A stretch of DNA of 64,000 nucleotides from Oscheius dolichura (Eukaryota > Nematoda > Chromadorea > Rhabditida > Rhabditidae), in NCBI GenBank assembly GCA_932521035.1, contig OW051492.1, positions 9,982,001 through 10,046,000 on the forward strand. The letters are read 5' to 3'. Positions 47,912-58,584 of the stretch are shown in pieces. Position 1 is the stretch's first letter. Each line of letters begins with the position of its first letter. A model generated the notes under the pieces. It had not been told where the DNA came from. It searched no databases and saw only the letters and a program-made list of their open reading frames with translations. Made by a program: the position numbers and the translations under genes.

Positions 47912-48838
47912 TTAAACGGATTCGGGATCAGCATCGATAGCCTTGAACCAATGACCGCACTCGCACCTCTTAGGAGTTCCCTTGCGAATAGCCATGAAGT
48001 TCACATGGCCGGAATCCTGCTCGCCTGAAAAATTAAAAATTACTGTTGTTGAAAAGGTATGACATGCCCTATTGGTTGTATTCAAAGCATCATAATAATA
48101 GAAGGTTTACAGAGTCTAAGGCTTTCTATTACCCCTCCACGGCACGAATTAAACGCAGCTTCTAAACTTAAAAAACTTCCATATCTGGCCTGTTCTACAA
48201 ATGTACTACCGCGTATAGAAAAGAAAAGATCAGACTGAGTGAGTCATGTAACATCGGTAACGTCACAAATTAACTGTTAGGTGAACAGTTGAACTCCATT
48301 ATTTCCGGTCCAAAATACACCAAAAGAAAATGATGTTTTTATATCTATGCGAATGAGATAGGCAAAGCGTTCGTCACGAAAAAAATAAAGGGCAGCCTTT
48401 CTCGTGAAATAAATAGGTCCATCTAAGCGTTACAGGAACTGCCAAAAGAAGCTGCCATCTACCAAAAATTCCAAGGATTCTTAATAAAAGCAACAAAGTA
48501 AAAATACTTACACATGCATCCAATGATTCTGTCGGGAAAATGGGAAGGAACAAGATTAGGCTTTTCCTTAGTGGAAGCTTCAGCGCGGTAGTAAACCTTA
48601 GGCTCGTATCTCTAGAAAAATGAATATAAAATACAAAAACAATTGAACAAACGTCATCTCCAGCTAAACGGGCAAGGAGCATCTTCTTTTCACGTCCAGT
48701 AGCATGTTCAAGTGGGTCGGGATAATAACCATAGTCTTCAGGAGAAGCTTCGGTGGCCAGAGTGCGATGGGCAGTGCATACGGGAACAGTCCTCTTGGAA
48801 AGAGCGTTTACGACGCTACGAACGGCCAACTGCGCCAT
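47912..48838 (-). CDS. cox-5B: Cytochrome c oxidase subunit 5B, mitochondrial
   Basis: Nuclear-encoded zinc-binding subunit of respiratory complex IV, on the matrix side. Exons 48838-48653, 48611-48512 and 48024-47912, 132 residues. The N-terminus MAQLAVRSVVNAL with Arg and Ser is a mitochondrial presequence. Then come GREKKMLLARLAGDD, IIGCMCEQDSG and RCECGHWF. The zinc ligands (two Cys in each of the CMC and CEC stretches) are present. Length equals the family norm. In C. elegans this gene is also called cco-1 and is known for lifespan effects of knockdown. Confidence 0.97.
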
Positions 48839-49601
48839 CTAAAAACATAAGTAATTAGAAGAGAAGAAAAGAAGCAAGAAAGCATGACTAACAAGAAGTA
48901 AGAAACACGATAAATGATAGACTTGGATGACAATGTCGTAACCGAGTAGAAAACCGTCCAGATACTAAAATTCTCTTGCAAAATGAGGTTATATTATAAA
49001 AACCGTGTAATCAACATAGAAATAATAAGAAATACACTGAAATGCCTCCACTTCGATGAAAAATATCAAAAGTCACGTTCACATCGATCTTCTTCAATTT
49101 TTTCATTATTTCTTCGCATGTAATGCAAAAATCGTTTCGCTATTCGATGGTGCTAATTGTGCTTCACATTTTGGAACAGATATATCAGAATAAACAGAAG
49201 TACATGGCAGTAAAAATAGTAAAAAAAGACAAGAAGTTTGATTACGCCCGTCGCCAGTGTCAAATCGGGCGGCGTTTTCGCTGCGGGAGCCTTGGCGGTG
49301 CTTTTGAATTGTAGCGAAAATTCTTTTGATTTCTTCGAGTTTTCATAATCTTCGGGAAGAAAAGGAAGCAGACTTGGGGTAAATAGGAAGAGAAAGTGAA
49401 GTAAGTATTGAAAAAATGAATCGACGGCAAGAACGAATTGCAAAGAGGAATTGCCAGATTATGGAACATAAAATAGCTTACTTTGCGACTAAAACTATCA
49501 CAAACGACTAATGAATGACGATAAATAGGCAAAGCCAGAATGAAGAAGAAAAACGAATTTACTAAATTGCAAAATAACAACAATATCAATATAATTTAAT
49601 A

Positions 49602-50788
49602 CTATGAGAGCTTTAAAGCCAAGTGTTTAACAACTTCAAAAGAAGAAAATGTATCGGGGCATTTCTCTGCATACTGTAGCCAACGCTGGTAAACTGATTT
49701 TGGATACGTTTTCTAAAACTTTTCCTACATAAACGTAAAATGTAATGATACCTGGCATTTTGAAACATCAAATCCGTGAATTAATGAGAAAAGGAACCTA
49801 TGAAAGCATTGATGACAATCCGTTTTCTCGCAACTTTTAATATTAAACTGAATAATCGATTCTAAATAATTCTTGACTAGGCAGGTAACATTGAAGCGAT
49901 CAGCAATTTCGAGAATTTCTGTAGTGTTTTTCCAGAAACCTTAAAATTTTATAATTAAGCTAGAAGGAACCAACGGGCGAAGAAATTGTCATACGACGTA
50001 AAAACTGATACACCAGATTTTATGTTACGCAAAGCTATGCGTTCTGTTGTGGAATGTTCAACCTCTACCTAACAATTAGCTAGTTGTTTTTTTTAAATCT
50101 AAAATATAGGTAGAACTTACATTGGTAGTTAAAAAGAAGTTGCCATGTTTAACCACCCCAGTATAAATAATCTCCAAAAATCTCCTGAAGGTGTCTACAG
50201 AAACATCCTTGATTTCAATTCGATTCTCTTTGCTCTGTAAGTGTAATTAATAAATTTGACCAAACAACATACCTCTTTGAACTCTCCATAGAACATAACT
50301 TTGAAAACATCAGAACGAGTCGCAAGGAACTGAGCACGGAATATAACATCTTATATGGTACAACTAACCATTTTGTGAACGATAAACTCCTGTTGCTCAA
50401 CCACAAGCGTAACATCCGAAAGAGATTCGTCGCCAAAAATAATAGGTGCAGGCTTGTTTTCTGTTTTTCCTGTGTAGAGGTTTTCCAAAAATCTTCTAAA
50501 ACTGTTCACACAAACATCCTTGATTTCAATTCGATTCTCTTTGCTCTGTGGGTATAATTAATAATTTTGAACAAAACTACGCACCTCTTTGAATTCTCCA
50601 TAAAACATAGCTTTGAAAACATCTGAACGAGCTGCAAGGAACTGAACATGGAGCATAGCACTTTATATAATAAAGTTAACCATTTTGTGAACGATAAACT
50701 CCTGTTGCTCAACCACTAGCGTAACATCCGAAAGAGATTCGTCGCCAAAAATAATAGGTGCTGGCTTGTTTGCTGTTGAAGGATGCAT
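49602..50788 (-). CDS. BTB-domain protein with duplicated BTB N-half
   Basis: Probable substrate adaptor of a CUL-3 ubiquitin ligase (family role). Exons 50788-50681, 50641-50585, 50545-50369, 50329-50273, 50234-50121, 50068-50014, 49939-49752, 49712-49602; 288 residues with coherent phases. IIFGDESLSDVTLVVE, then FLAARSDVFKAMFYGEFKE, then IEIKDV...FRRFLENLYTG form a BTB fold. The third exon runs on without a break into a second copy of the same unit. The C-terminal part (EILEIADRFNV...) is the usual BTB tail. It duplicates the gene directly upstream (50932-51830). No MATH domain is present. Confidence 0.8.
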
Positions 50789-50931
50789 TTAGTCTGTAAA
50801 CCGATCGTAAAAATAGTATAGTAAAATAATAAAATATGGAGAGTAGTTTAACACAGCATGATTAAAAAGAGGATGCCCAAAAAATAATTGACTAAATTGT
50901 AAAGTAACTACAATATCAATATAATTTAACA

Positions 50932-51830
50932 CTAGGAGAGCTTTAAAATCAAGTGCTCCACAATTTCTAAGGGAATAGCGTCAAATAATTGTTCTTCCTT
51001 CACACACTTTAACCAAAGCTTATAAACGTCCTTTGGATACCTTTTCTAAAAGTTTACTTTTCTTTTCTGTAAAGTAAAAATACCTGGCAGTTTGAAACAT
51101 CCAATCCATGAATTAATGAGAAAAAAAAGTAATTTAGGCATTGATAACAATCCATCTTCTCACAACTTTTAATATTAAATTGAATAACTGATTCTAAATG
51201 ATCCTTGACAATGGCAGTAATGTTGAAGCGGTCAGCAATTTTGAGAATTTCTGTAGCATTTTTCCAGAAGGCTTAAATATTGAAGATTATAAAAAAAATA
51301 GAAAACAACATACCTCTAACATTACGCAGGATGGTATTCTTCGGGGGAACACCTCCCCAAAATATACGCTCCTCATGTGAGGTTGTGAAGAGACTACAAT
51401 GGCTACCGTTCTAGATTTGATTATTAGGTATATTATATAGCCACATGCTAATAGAAACCTTGTAAACTTACGAAGGACTCCATTTCCATGAAATATTTAC
51501 ATCTTATTTTTCCTGTGTAGAGGATGTCCAAAAATCTTCTAAAATTGTTTACAGAAACTTCTTTGATTTCAATTCGATTCTCTTTGCTCTGTAAGTATAA
51601 TTAATAAATTTGACCAAACCACATACCTCTTTGAATTCTCCATAAAACATAGCTTTAAAAACATCGGAACGGATGGCAAGGAACTGAACACGGAACATAA
51701 CACCTTATATAATAAAGTTAACCATTTTATGTACGATAAACTCTTGTTGCTCAACCACGAGGGTAACATCCGAAAGAGATTCGTCGCCAAAAATAATAGG
51801 TGCAGGCTTATCTGCTGTTGAAGGATCCAT
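50932..51830 (-). CDS. BTB-domain protein
   Basis: Exons 51830-51723, 51683-51627, 51588-51472, a small exon about 51371-51314, 51271-51084 and 51045-50932. About 213 residues with one BTB unit (IIFGDESLSDVTLVVE; FLAIRSDVFKAMF) and the C-terminal helices (EILKIADRFNIT). The fourth exon is the weak point: the acceptor matching its paralogue gives the wrong phase, and the in-frame site follows CATGAG, which is unusual. It may be a functional variant or a slightly damaged copy. Tandem with the gene at 49602-50788, same strand, 143 bp apart. Confidence 0.7.
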
Positions 51831-52079
51831 TTAGCCTGTAAACTGATACATATACAATATAAATTGAGCAATTGGGAAAGAAGAGAAATACAGCAATATA
51901 ATTTGGAACGTTTTCAAATAATTGTGCAGAACGCTTACTAAACTAATTACTCGTTTACGGCACTGTTTTCTAGTCTCACAATTCTATTATTGCTCTTCAA
52001 TAAACGATAAATCTATAAGAGTACATAAAATAAATAAACAAGAAGAAATTCAGAAGAACTGCGCAGATTAAGAAAAATA

Positions 52080-52925
52080 TTAAAGAAACAGTCTGGTCGG
52101 GGGGTGAAGTCACGGTAGTACGTAGCGCGCGCTGCGTATTTTATGATATTTAGTGAACCAGCTTCAAATTTCAAATTCTTTTATGGGGATCGTTTTCCGT
52201 ATTTCCTGCAATGCAATGCATTCGACCGCCTACCAGAAGAATAATCAGCAAAAAAAATTATCGAAAACATGTGAAGCTATCGAAATAATGATCAAAAACG
52301 AAAATAATGCTTTGAAATTCAAATGCAGTTTGGGCGGGACGTGGGCGCACTTGGGCGCACTCTTTCGCCCGACCGGACGTTCCTTTAAAGGGACAGTCTC
52401 GCACTAGTTTGGTTGGGCACGAATTACTGTAGAATTTGTCTTTGGCGCCCCTTTTGGCAATTTGAATTGTATTGAAAACTTATCATTTTGTATTTTCGTA
52501 TTTTATTCTTTGAAGCATATGATTCGCTAGCTTCTGCTGATCATTTTGATATAAAGAAATGCAAGAAATTATGGAAAAAATGAGCGAAAATGATTTTTAG
52601 AAAATCGCAGTAAATCTGCTCCATCTCATCGTACCCCAAATGGGGTACGTTCGCACCTATGCGAGACTGTCCCTTTAAAGGAGGAAAAGTTTGTGAAAAA
52701 ATTTTTCGTTTTTGATCGATATTTCGATATTTTCACATATTTTTGTCCATCTTTTTTGCTGCTTATCCTTCTGGTAGGCAGTCGAATACATTGCAATCAT
52801 GAAAATACGGGGAAAGAGCCAAATGAAAGAAAATTAACTTTGAAGCTGGTTCACTAAATTTCAAAAAATACGCAGCGCGCGCTACGTACTACCGTGACTT
52901 TCCCCCGGCCTGACTGTTCCTTTAA
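52080..52925. mobile_element. Large inverted-repeat element, TTAA-flanked (family D type)
   Basis: Begins TTAAAGAAACAGTCTGG and ends CCTGACTGTTCCTTTAA. The arms are about 240 bp (52080-52330 against 52690-52925), sharing GTAGTACGTAGCGCGCGCT, GAACCAGCTTC and CCTACCAGAAG. The central part holds a second opposed pair: CTTTAAAGGGACAGTCTCGC (52382-52401) and GCGAGACTGTCCCTTTAAAG (52661-52680). So it looks like an element nested within, or evolved from, a related one. No transposase frame. Confidence 0.8.
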
Positions 52926-53409
52926 TTACGGCGAATTATTGTAATTGTTAGTTATGATTCGTATGTGAAGCCGATCCTCGTAGTACATCTTATGCAATCA
53001 TTAGAAATACACAGAAAACCGAATAGATAAACACAAACAAATAAAGCAAGTCATAGTGAACGGAAAACAACATCTTCTGGGAATGCTAGCCCGATGTTTA
53101 GCAGCGTAAACTGCAACCTACCGGTGTCTTTATTCGGTCATTCTTGTTCCGAATTGCCTTTCCTCGTGCTCTTTCTTTTGTAAAAACGTTGAAATATATT
53201 AGTAAAAAATAGTTTTATTTAGAAATAAAATAATATCACAGATTACATGAATAAAATAAACATTTCGGAGTATTTTTATTATTTTGATCTCTAAAAACTT
53301 TGTCAAACGAAATCGCTCCTATCCTACCCTAATAATAGGCAGATCTCTGTCTGCGAGACATTTCGTCTGTGTAGATTGACAGGTCAAATGAGAGAAAAGC
53401 AGAAAGTTT

Positions 53410-53477
53410 CGACCGTTTGATCTTTTCCGACGGTCAAATCTTTTCCGACTGTCAAATCTTTTTCGACTGTCAAATTT
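53410..53477. repeat. 18-bp tandem repeat, about four units
   Basis: Units of CGACTGTCAAATCTTTTC with one or two changes each. Confidence 0.8.
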
Positions 53478-54465
53478 GTAATCCAAACGCGGCCAAAGGC
53501 CGCCGGAGGCATACTAGTTTTTAAGATAAAAGGGGCCATTTTAAATGCCTTTGACCCCCTTCCAGAGATTCCCGATTCGTTTATAAATCTTCCATAAAGA
53601 ACGAAAAGGGCTTTCCAGGTTATTTACCACTAATTTCGAAGATTGAACTCATTTATGGCGCTGAAAATATGATTTATTGGAAGGAAATTTTGCTACAATA
53701 GAAAAAAAAGGAAAAGGAAGGAAAGGACGATATTCTGACTTGAAAAAAAAACCCCGGCGCGACGACCTTTAAATCCCGTGACATATCCGTTGGAAATGGG
53801 CTATATGTCTCCAATTGCTCCTATTCCACGCAGGATCCTCACGATTCGATACAAAACCAGGAGCCGGAAATTTAAAGAGAGAAAAATCGTTATCGCCACG
53901 AACAACACGGCCGTCTCTTATCACAAACATGCTGGAAACTGGCAAGAGCTCTCTTCCCTAAGCAAAACCGCCTTTCCTGCAGGCAGGGTCACATGTACCC
54001 GCGCTCCTCCTCCCGCTATTTGCCGGTCAGAAAATAGGTCAAACTTCATCTTTCTTGACTTTCCTCGGGCTTCTCAAGAACCAAAAAAAGATACTACCCT
54101 CGTGCGCAAACCGTTGTTTTCAAATAGAGCGCGGAATCGGGGGCCGTCAGCTGGCATCCGGGCTCTTGTTGGTGAACTCTTGGCACCGGGCGCTGGCAGC
54201 TTTTCCCCGCTTCTTTTGAGTAAACAACAAATTTCGCGGTTCTTCTGCAGCTTCCGGCCCTTTTTAGATTAATTTAAATGATTTTCCCGCCTATTATCAC
54301 AGAAGGAAAGAAGAGTTGTTTACCCGGGTATTTTCACCACCGGTTGGACCCGGCGTCCCCTTGTCCCTTCTCCCCCTGCCGCTCGCTTTACACTCCTCCC
54401 GGTTGGGGTCGAAATCCCCTCTCTAACATCTTGTGATTGAGGTCCAGATTCGATTTTTCACAATT

Positions 54466-54670
54466 TTGAGGCTTCTAGCGTGTGAACTGTGGCGTTTTGA
54501 ACCCGGAACTCACTCATCCTTCTATTTTCTTCGATTTTTAACCTTTTTTGAAGTCATTAGCGTGTGAACTGTGGCTGTTTGGGCTCCGAACCTCCTTTTT
54601 CTTCACTATTCTTCGAATTTTTTCCTTTTCTTCTCTACAGTGTGAACGGTGGCTTTTTTATGTGCATAGT
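54466..54670. repeat. Three direct repeats of about 81 bp upstream of idhg
   Basis: GTGTGAACTGTGGC recurs at about 54479, 54561 and 54640 (third copy GTGTGAACGGTGGC), each followed by a TTTCTTCGATTTTT-like block. They end 42 bp before the idhg ATG and could be promoter elements. Related single copies lie near 59871 and 59963. Confidence 0.65.
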
Positions 54671-54711
54671 CTTATTTTCCTTAAAAATTTCTCAAAAATA
54701 AAGATTCCAGG

Positions 54712-56917
54712 ATGTTTTCCTCGCGGATTACCTGGCGCGCGGCCAGCTCTTCCGCTTCCGCCATTCGAACTCATAAGATTCCCGGCGAACGGGTCAGTTT
54801 CCCCATTTTTCTAGTCCAAAACCCAATTTTCAGCTAATCCAGGCTAAATATGGCGGCAGATATACGGTAACCGCGCTTCCCGGTGATGGAATTGGTCCGG
54901 AGATGCTGGATCACGTTAGGAGGATCTTTTCCGCGGGACATGTAGGGAATTTCCATTTTTTCAATATTTTTTTTTGGCTACAGTATCACTTTTTCTAGAA
55001 AAATATGGTCTTTTTTAGGTCCCGGTAGATTTTGAAGAAGTTCAAGTAAGCTCAAAACAACTGGAAAGTGGAGATATGGAAGCGGCTCTAATGGCAATTG
55101 AGAGAAATGGCGTCGCCCTCAAGGTAAGAGCCACAGTTAGACAGCCACCACATCTGAAACCGCCACAGCTGAATCAGCCACAATTAAACATTTCATACCC
55201 TAAAACCACAGTTAGACAGCTAACCACCACTTTTCAGGGAAATATCGAAACAAAACACGACGATCCGCAATTCAAGTCGAGAAATGTGGAACTCCGCACC
55301 CGATTGGATCTTTACGCGAATATTCTGCATTGTGTCTCCATCCCTACTGTAATTTTATCTGATTTAGACCCTTAAAATGTGAATTTAGGTTCCATCAAGG
55401 CATAAAAACATCGACGTCGTTCTAATCCGCGAAAATACCGAAGGAGAATATTCCGGCCTGGAACATGAAGCTATTCCAGGGATTGTGGAGAGCATCAAGG
55501 TGGGTTTCGACCAGAAATTCAAGAAATAAGGAAGTTTAGATTGTAACCTACGATAAAATTGAACGAATTTCACGAATGGCCTTTGAATACGCGCTGTTGA
55601 ACAAGCGGAAGAAGGTCACGGCTGTACATAAGGCTAATATTCAAAAATTGGGAGATGGACTGTTTTTAAAGGTTTGTAGCTTATAAAGTACGGAATTTTC
55701 CTATTAATAAATCTCCCCAGGATGTGGAAATTATAAAAATAACGGAAATTTCCGTTCGGGAGCCGGAATATGGCTGTCGCGCCCTGTAAACACGCTCCAA
55801 CTCAAATCGCGCGCCAAAATCGCTGTTTCTTCCTTATTTTCCTATTTTTTCCAATTTTTCTTTCTAATATACTGTTACAGTAATTTTAAATTCATAAAAA
55901 TGAGAAAAAAAGATCGGAGAAATTGGAAAAATGAAGAAAACTTCAGTTTTCCCAGCAGTTCGACTGGGGCGCGGTTACAGCGCCCTCTTATGGAACCAAC
56001 GCCTCTTTGAGGGGGTTTGGCTCAATTTTTGAAACGGAAGAATGTTTTTTAATTTAATAAAGTACTGTAGCAATGCCCCCCCCCGAGCATTAACAACGCA
56101 TAAATTCCATCCCCAATCTCAATCCAGGTGGCCAAAGACATTCACAAGGCGGAGTACTCTTCAATTGAGTTTGACGCCATGATTGTGGACAACGCCTCGA
56201 TGCAACTGGTCTCGAAGCCACAACAATTCGACGTTATGCTTATGCCTAATCTCTACGGGAATATCATCTCGAATATTGCTTGCGGGTTGGTCGGCGGACC
56301 CGGATTGGTCTCGGGAATGAATCTGGGAACCAAGTATGCTGTTTTTGAGACTGTGAGTTCATTTTTCCTCCATGTTTTGAATTTAAAACAGATTTTTGGT
56401 CTATATTTGATTGTAAATAAAGTTATAAGTATAGTAGAAAAAGAAAAATGGTTCTAATTTTCAGGGAACGAGAAATACGGGAACTTCCCTGGTTGGAAAG
56501 GACATAGCCAACCCTACTGCCTTTGTCCGAGCCAGTGTGGATATGCTGAGGTGAGAATTTTTGCCTGATTAATTTTTAACATTATTTCATCCTCTGGTTA
56601 ACAAATGGAGCAAAATAAAATAGCGAAAAATATGAAAAATTGGTGAAATACGCGCATTTCCATTCAAGTTGCATTGGAGCGCGATTACTAGGCGCGCGCT
56701 GGCTAAACCGGGTAAAATTCGATATTTCAGATATTTGGGCTGCCATTACCATGCTAATTTGATCTCCGATGCCTTATGGAAGGCCCTGGTGACCCAGCAG
56801 ATCCATACATCGGATATCAAGGGTCAAGCCAAGTGCAGTGAGCTCGTTGATGCGACCATTCACAATATGCTCGAGTTGGCAGAAGAAGAACCGTCCCGTC
56901 GTATGTCTGTCGGATAA
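54712..56917 (+). CDS. idhg-2-like: NAD-dependent isocitrate dehydrogenase, gamma subunit
   Basis: Mitochondrial TCA-cycle enzyme; the gamma subunit is regulatory. Exons 54712-54792, 54834-54941, 55019-55123, 55238-55348, 55389-55499, 55540-55671, 56128-56352, 56465-56550, 56731-56917; 381 residues. The N-terminus is an Arg/Ser-rich presequence. Motifs are [71 protein letters not shown] and NTG(T/K)S. The [15 protein letters not shown] and RNTG segments fit gamma better than beta or alpha. A TTCCAG acceptor 1 bp before the ATG suggests trans-splicing. Odd: at the exon 6/7 join about four residues present in human IDH3G (after LFL) are missing, either a real deletion or an unseen micro-exon in the 456-bp intron. 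Confidence 0.93.
55774..55987. repeat. Family B copy in idhg intron 6
   Basis: Left GTCGCGCCCTGTAAACACGC, right GGCGCGGTTACAGCGCCC. A degraded half lies at 56578-56700 in intron 8. Confidence 0.65.
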
Positions 56918-57054
56918 TTTAAGCGTAATTAATTGATTGTATTTATTATATTTCGTAGTTTTATTTCTATTCACGAAAATAAAACTTGTATTTCTCAAGA
57001 AAGCGATCGCTTTCCTCTTCCTCTCCCTAATTAGAGACGCGAGTCCGTCACCCG

Positions 57055-57074
57055 CACCCGTAAAATCTCGGCAG
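57055..57074 (+). promoter_or_regulatory. PSE-like motif of the U1 gene
   Basis: CACCCGTAAAATCTCGGCAG at -57 to -38 from the RNA start. Identical in sequence to the terminal core of family A elements apart from A/G at one position. Confidence 0.6.
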
Positions 57075-57111
57075 CCATCGCGCCCGACCCCTCCCCCACT
57101 CCTCCACCAAT

Positions 57112-57275
57112 AAACTTACCTGGCTGGGAGATCTGACGTGATCAGGAAGACGCCGGCTCCATGGCGAGGCTGTCCCATTGCACTTTTGGGGACGGCTGAC
57201 CCGTGAGGCAGTCTCGAGTTGAGATTCGCCTACAGCTAAATTTTTGCGTGAGGGGCTGCGTTCGCGCAACCCCGA
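57112..57275 (+). ncRNA. U1 snRNA: U1 snRNA gene
   Basis: Same RNA as the hrdl-1 nested gene. Start AAACTTACCTGG pairs with 5' splice sites. Loops GATCAGGAAG and CATTGCACTTT are the U1-70K and U1A binding sites. The Sm site is AATTTTTGCG near 57237-57246. The terminal hairpin ends CCCCGA. Length 164 nt is the normal U1 length. Homology to the copy extends about 100 bp upstream and 58 bp downstream, so promoter and 3' box are duplicated too. It stands between idhg and the gene at 57497. Confidence 0.94.
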
Positions 57276-57496
57276 CAAGACTTTTTCTCCTTCAAAAATT
57301 CCAGGAATTTGAAATTTTTCCCGGGAAAACCTATTTTGGCGCCCAAGGCGGATTACTGTAGGCAAAATTACTCAAAGATTCAATAAAATCGAGCCGCAAA
57401 TGTTCATTCGTCATTGTTTTCGTTCAGTAGAGGACATATATAAAATAACAAAAAAATCAAACCAAAAAAAGGATAGAAAGAACGTGGCGTGGAATT

Positions 57497-58537
57497 TTAA
57501 TAAGCAGAAAGCATCAAATGAGTCGCATGACGGCATGAGGGCAGGAGGTTGATGAATTCCGGCGACCAGAAGATTCGCTGGTAGCGGCGGTCCTAAATAA
57601 TGATATATCATAATGTTTACTGTATAAAAATATAAAAACCAGTACCAAAAATACGAAAAATAAGAAAAACCGACCTCCATTGGCCTCCAATCCGGCCGCT
57701 GCATGAATGGTGCAACGTAATCCAGTCCTTTGGCCCTGCCATTCCAATACCGGAAATGATTTTCTACTCTGAAGAGGGATACTGTATTTTTCTATTAAAA
57801 TAAGAGATTACCGAGTTGTGGAAGTGGGTACGGTAAACGTTCTCCTGGAAAGAGGCTCCGCCGGCGGTTCGGATGATCCCCGAATGGGGTAGCCTGTCGA
57901 CGAGTGGCGTTGATGCCTGTTGCGGTCCCGCTCGACCAGCCATTCACCCTGTTTCGCCTTATAAGCCTTGTGGGGAGTCTCGTAGTAGTGGCAGTTGCGA
58001 TTACTGTAAGAGAAAACATAAAAATTGGAGAGAAACAGTCACAGTTAGACAGCAACTGTGCAAAGCACAGTAATAGTTCAAATTAACCGCCAAATCGTTA
58101 TAATATATGTTTTTCTGCTATTTTTTATGTTTTTATGATTGTTACAGTGTGGTTAATATTGTAAAATAAGAAAAATGGGAGAAAATCGTGAAAATACCGA
58201 AAAAATGAAGTAAAATCCCAATTGGAGCGGAATTAGAGTTGGAGCATTGTTACAGAGCGCGTTTTCGAATTTTTTGAAAATTGCCCCAAATTAGCGGGGT
58301 TTCTTCTTGTTTTCTCAAGCTAATCGTAATTTCCCCGATCCCAGTGTAAACTAGGTGTATATTTTGCCATCTCGTATTTCAATCTTCGCTCTCCGGACTC
58401 ACCCCGACTGAATACAAAGTGACGGTGCCAGCGATGTGTACATCTTTCTCTCGCGGAAGGTTCCCAAATATGGCGTGTACATTTCATCATAACGGGAATG
58501 TCGGGCATGATTCGCTGTATTATTCACATCCGTAAAT
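57497..58537 (-). CDS. Unidentified spliced gene, 5' end unresolved
   Basis: Exons 58537-58403, 58003-57812, 57768-57675 and 57592-57497 join with matching phases. Donor GTGAGT after exon 1 and acceptors TTTTCAG, TTACAG, CTTCAG, ATTTAG. The reading includes RYDEMYTPYLGTFRERK, CHYYETPHKAYKAKQGEW and HFRYWNGRAKGLDYVAPF, and ends HLMLSAY. It is basic and aromatic, with no TM. A further 5' exon with CPDCGK may lie near 58670-58800. Caution: in the second half of the 57812-58003 exon another frame (GIIRTAGGASFQENVYR) also looks coding, so a small frame error or hidden intron is possible. Product unknown. Confidence 0.5.
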
Positions 58538-58584
58538 CTGAAAATTTGGAGATTTCTAGGGTAAAAACGACCTGCACCAGACCC

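Larger units (their letters stand above)
51831..54711. other. Intergenic, with an inverted-repeat element and idhg promoter
   Basis: Contains the element 52080-52925, an 18-bp tandem repeat at 53410-53477 and an 81-bp tandem repeat near the idhg start. The 164-residue open frame 53778-54272 (+) is GC-rich, starts in a family-F fragment and has no splice or domain support. Confidence 0.5.

Noticed and set aside
53778..54272. 164-residue open frame (+)
   Set aside because: GC-rich, begins in a repeat fragment, has no clear start context and no domain.
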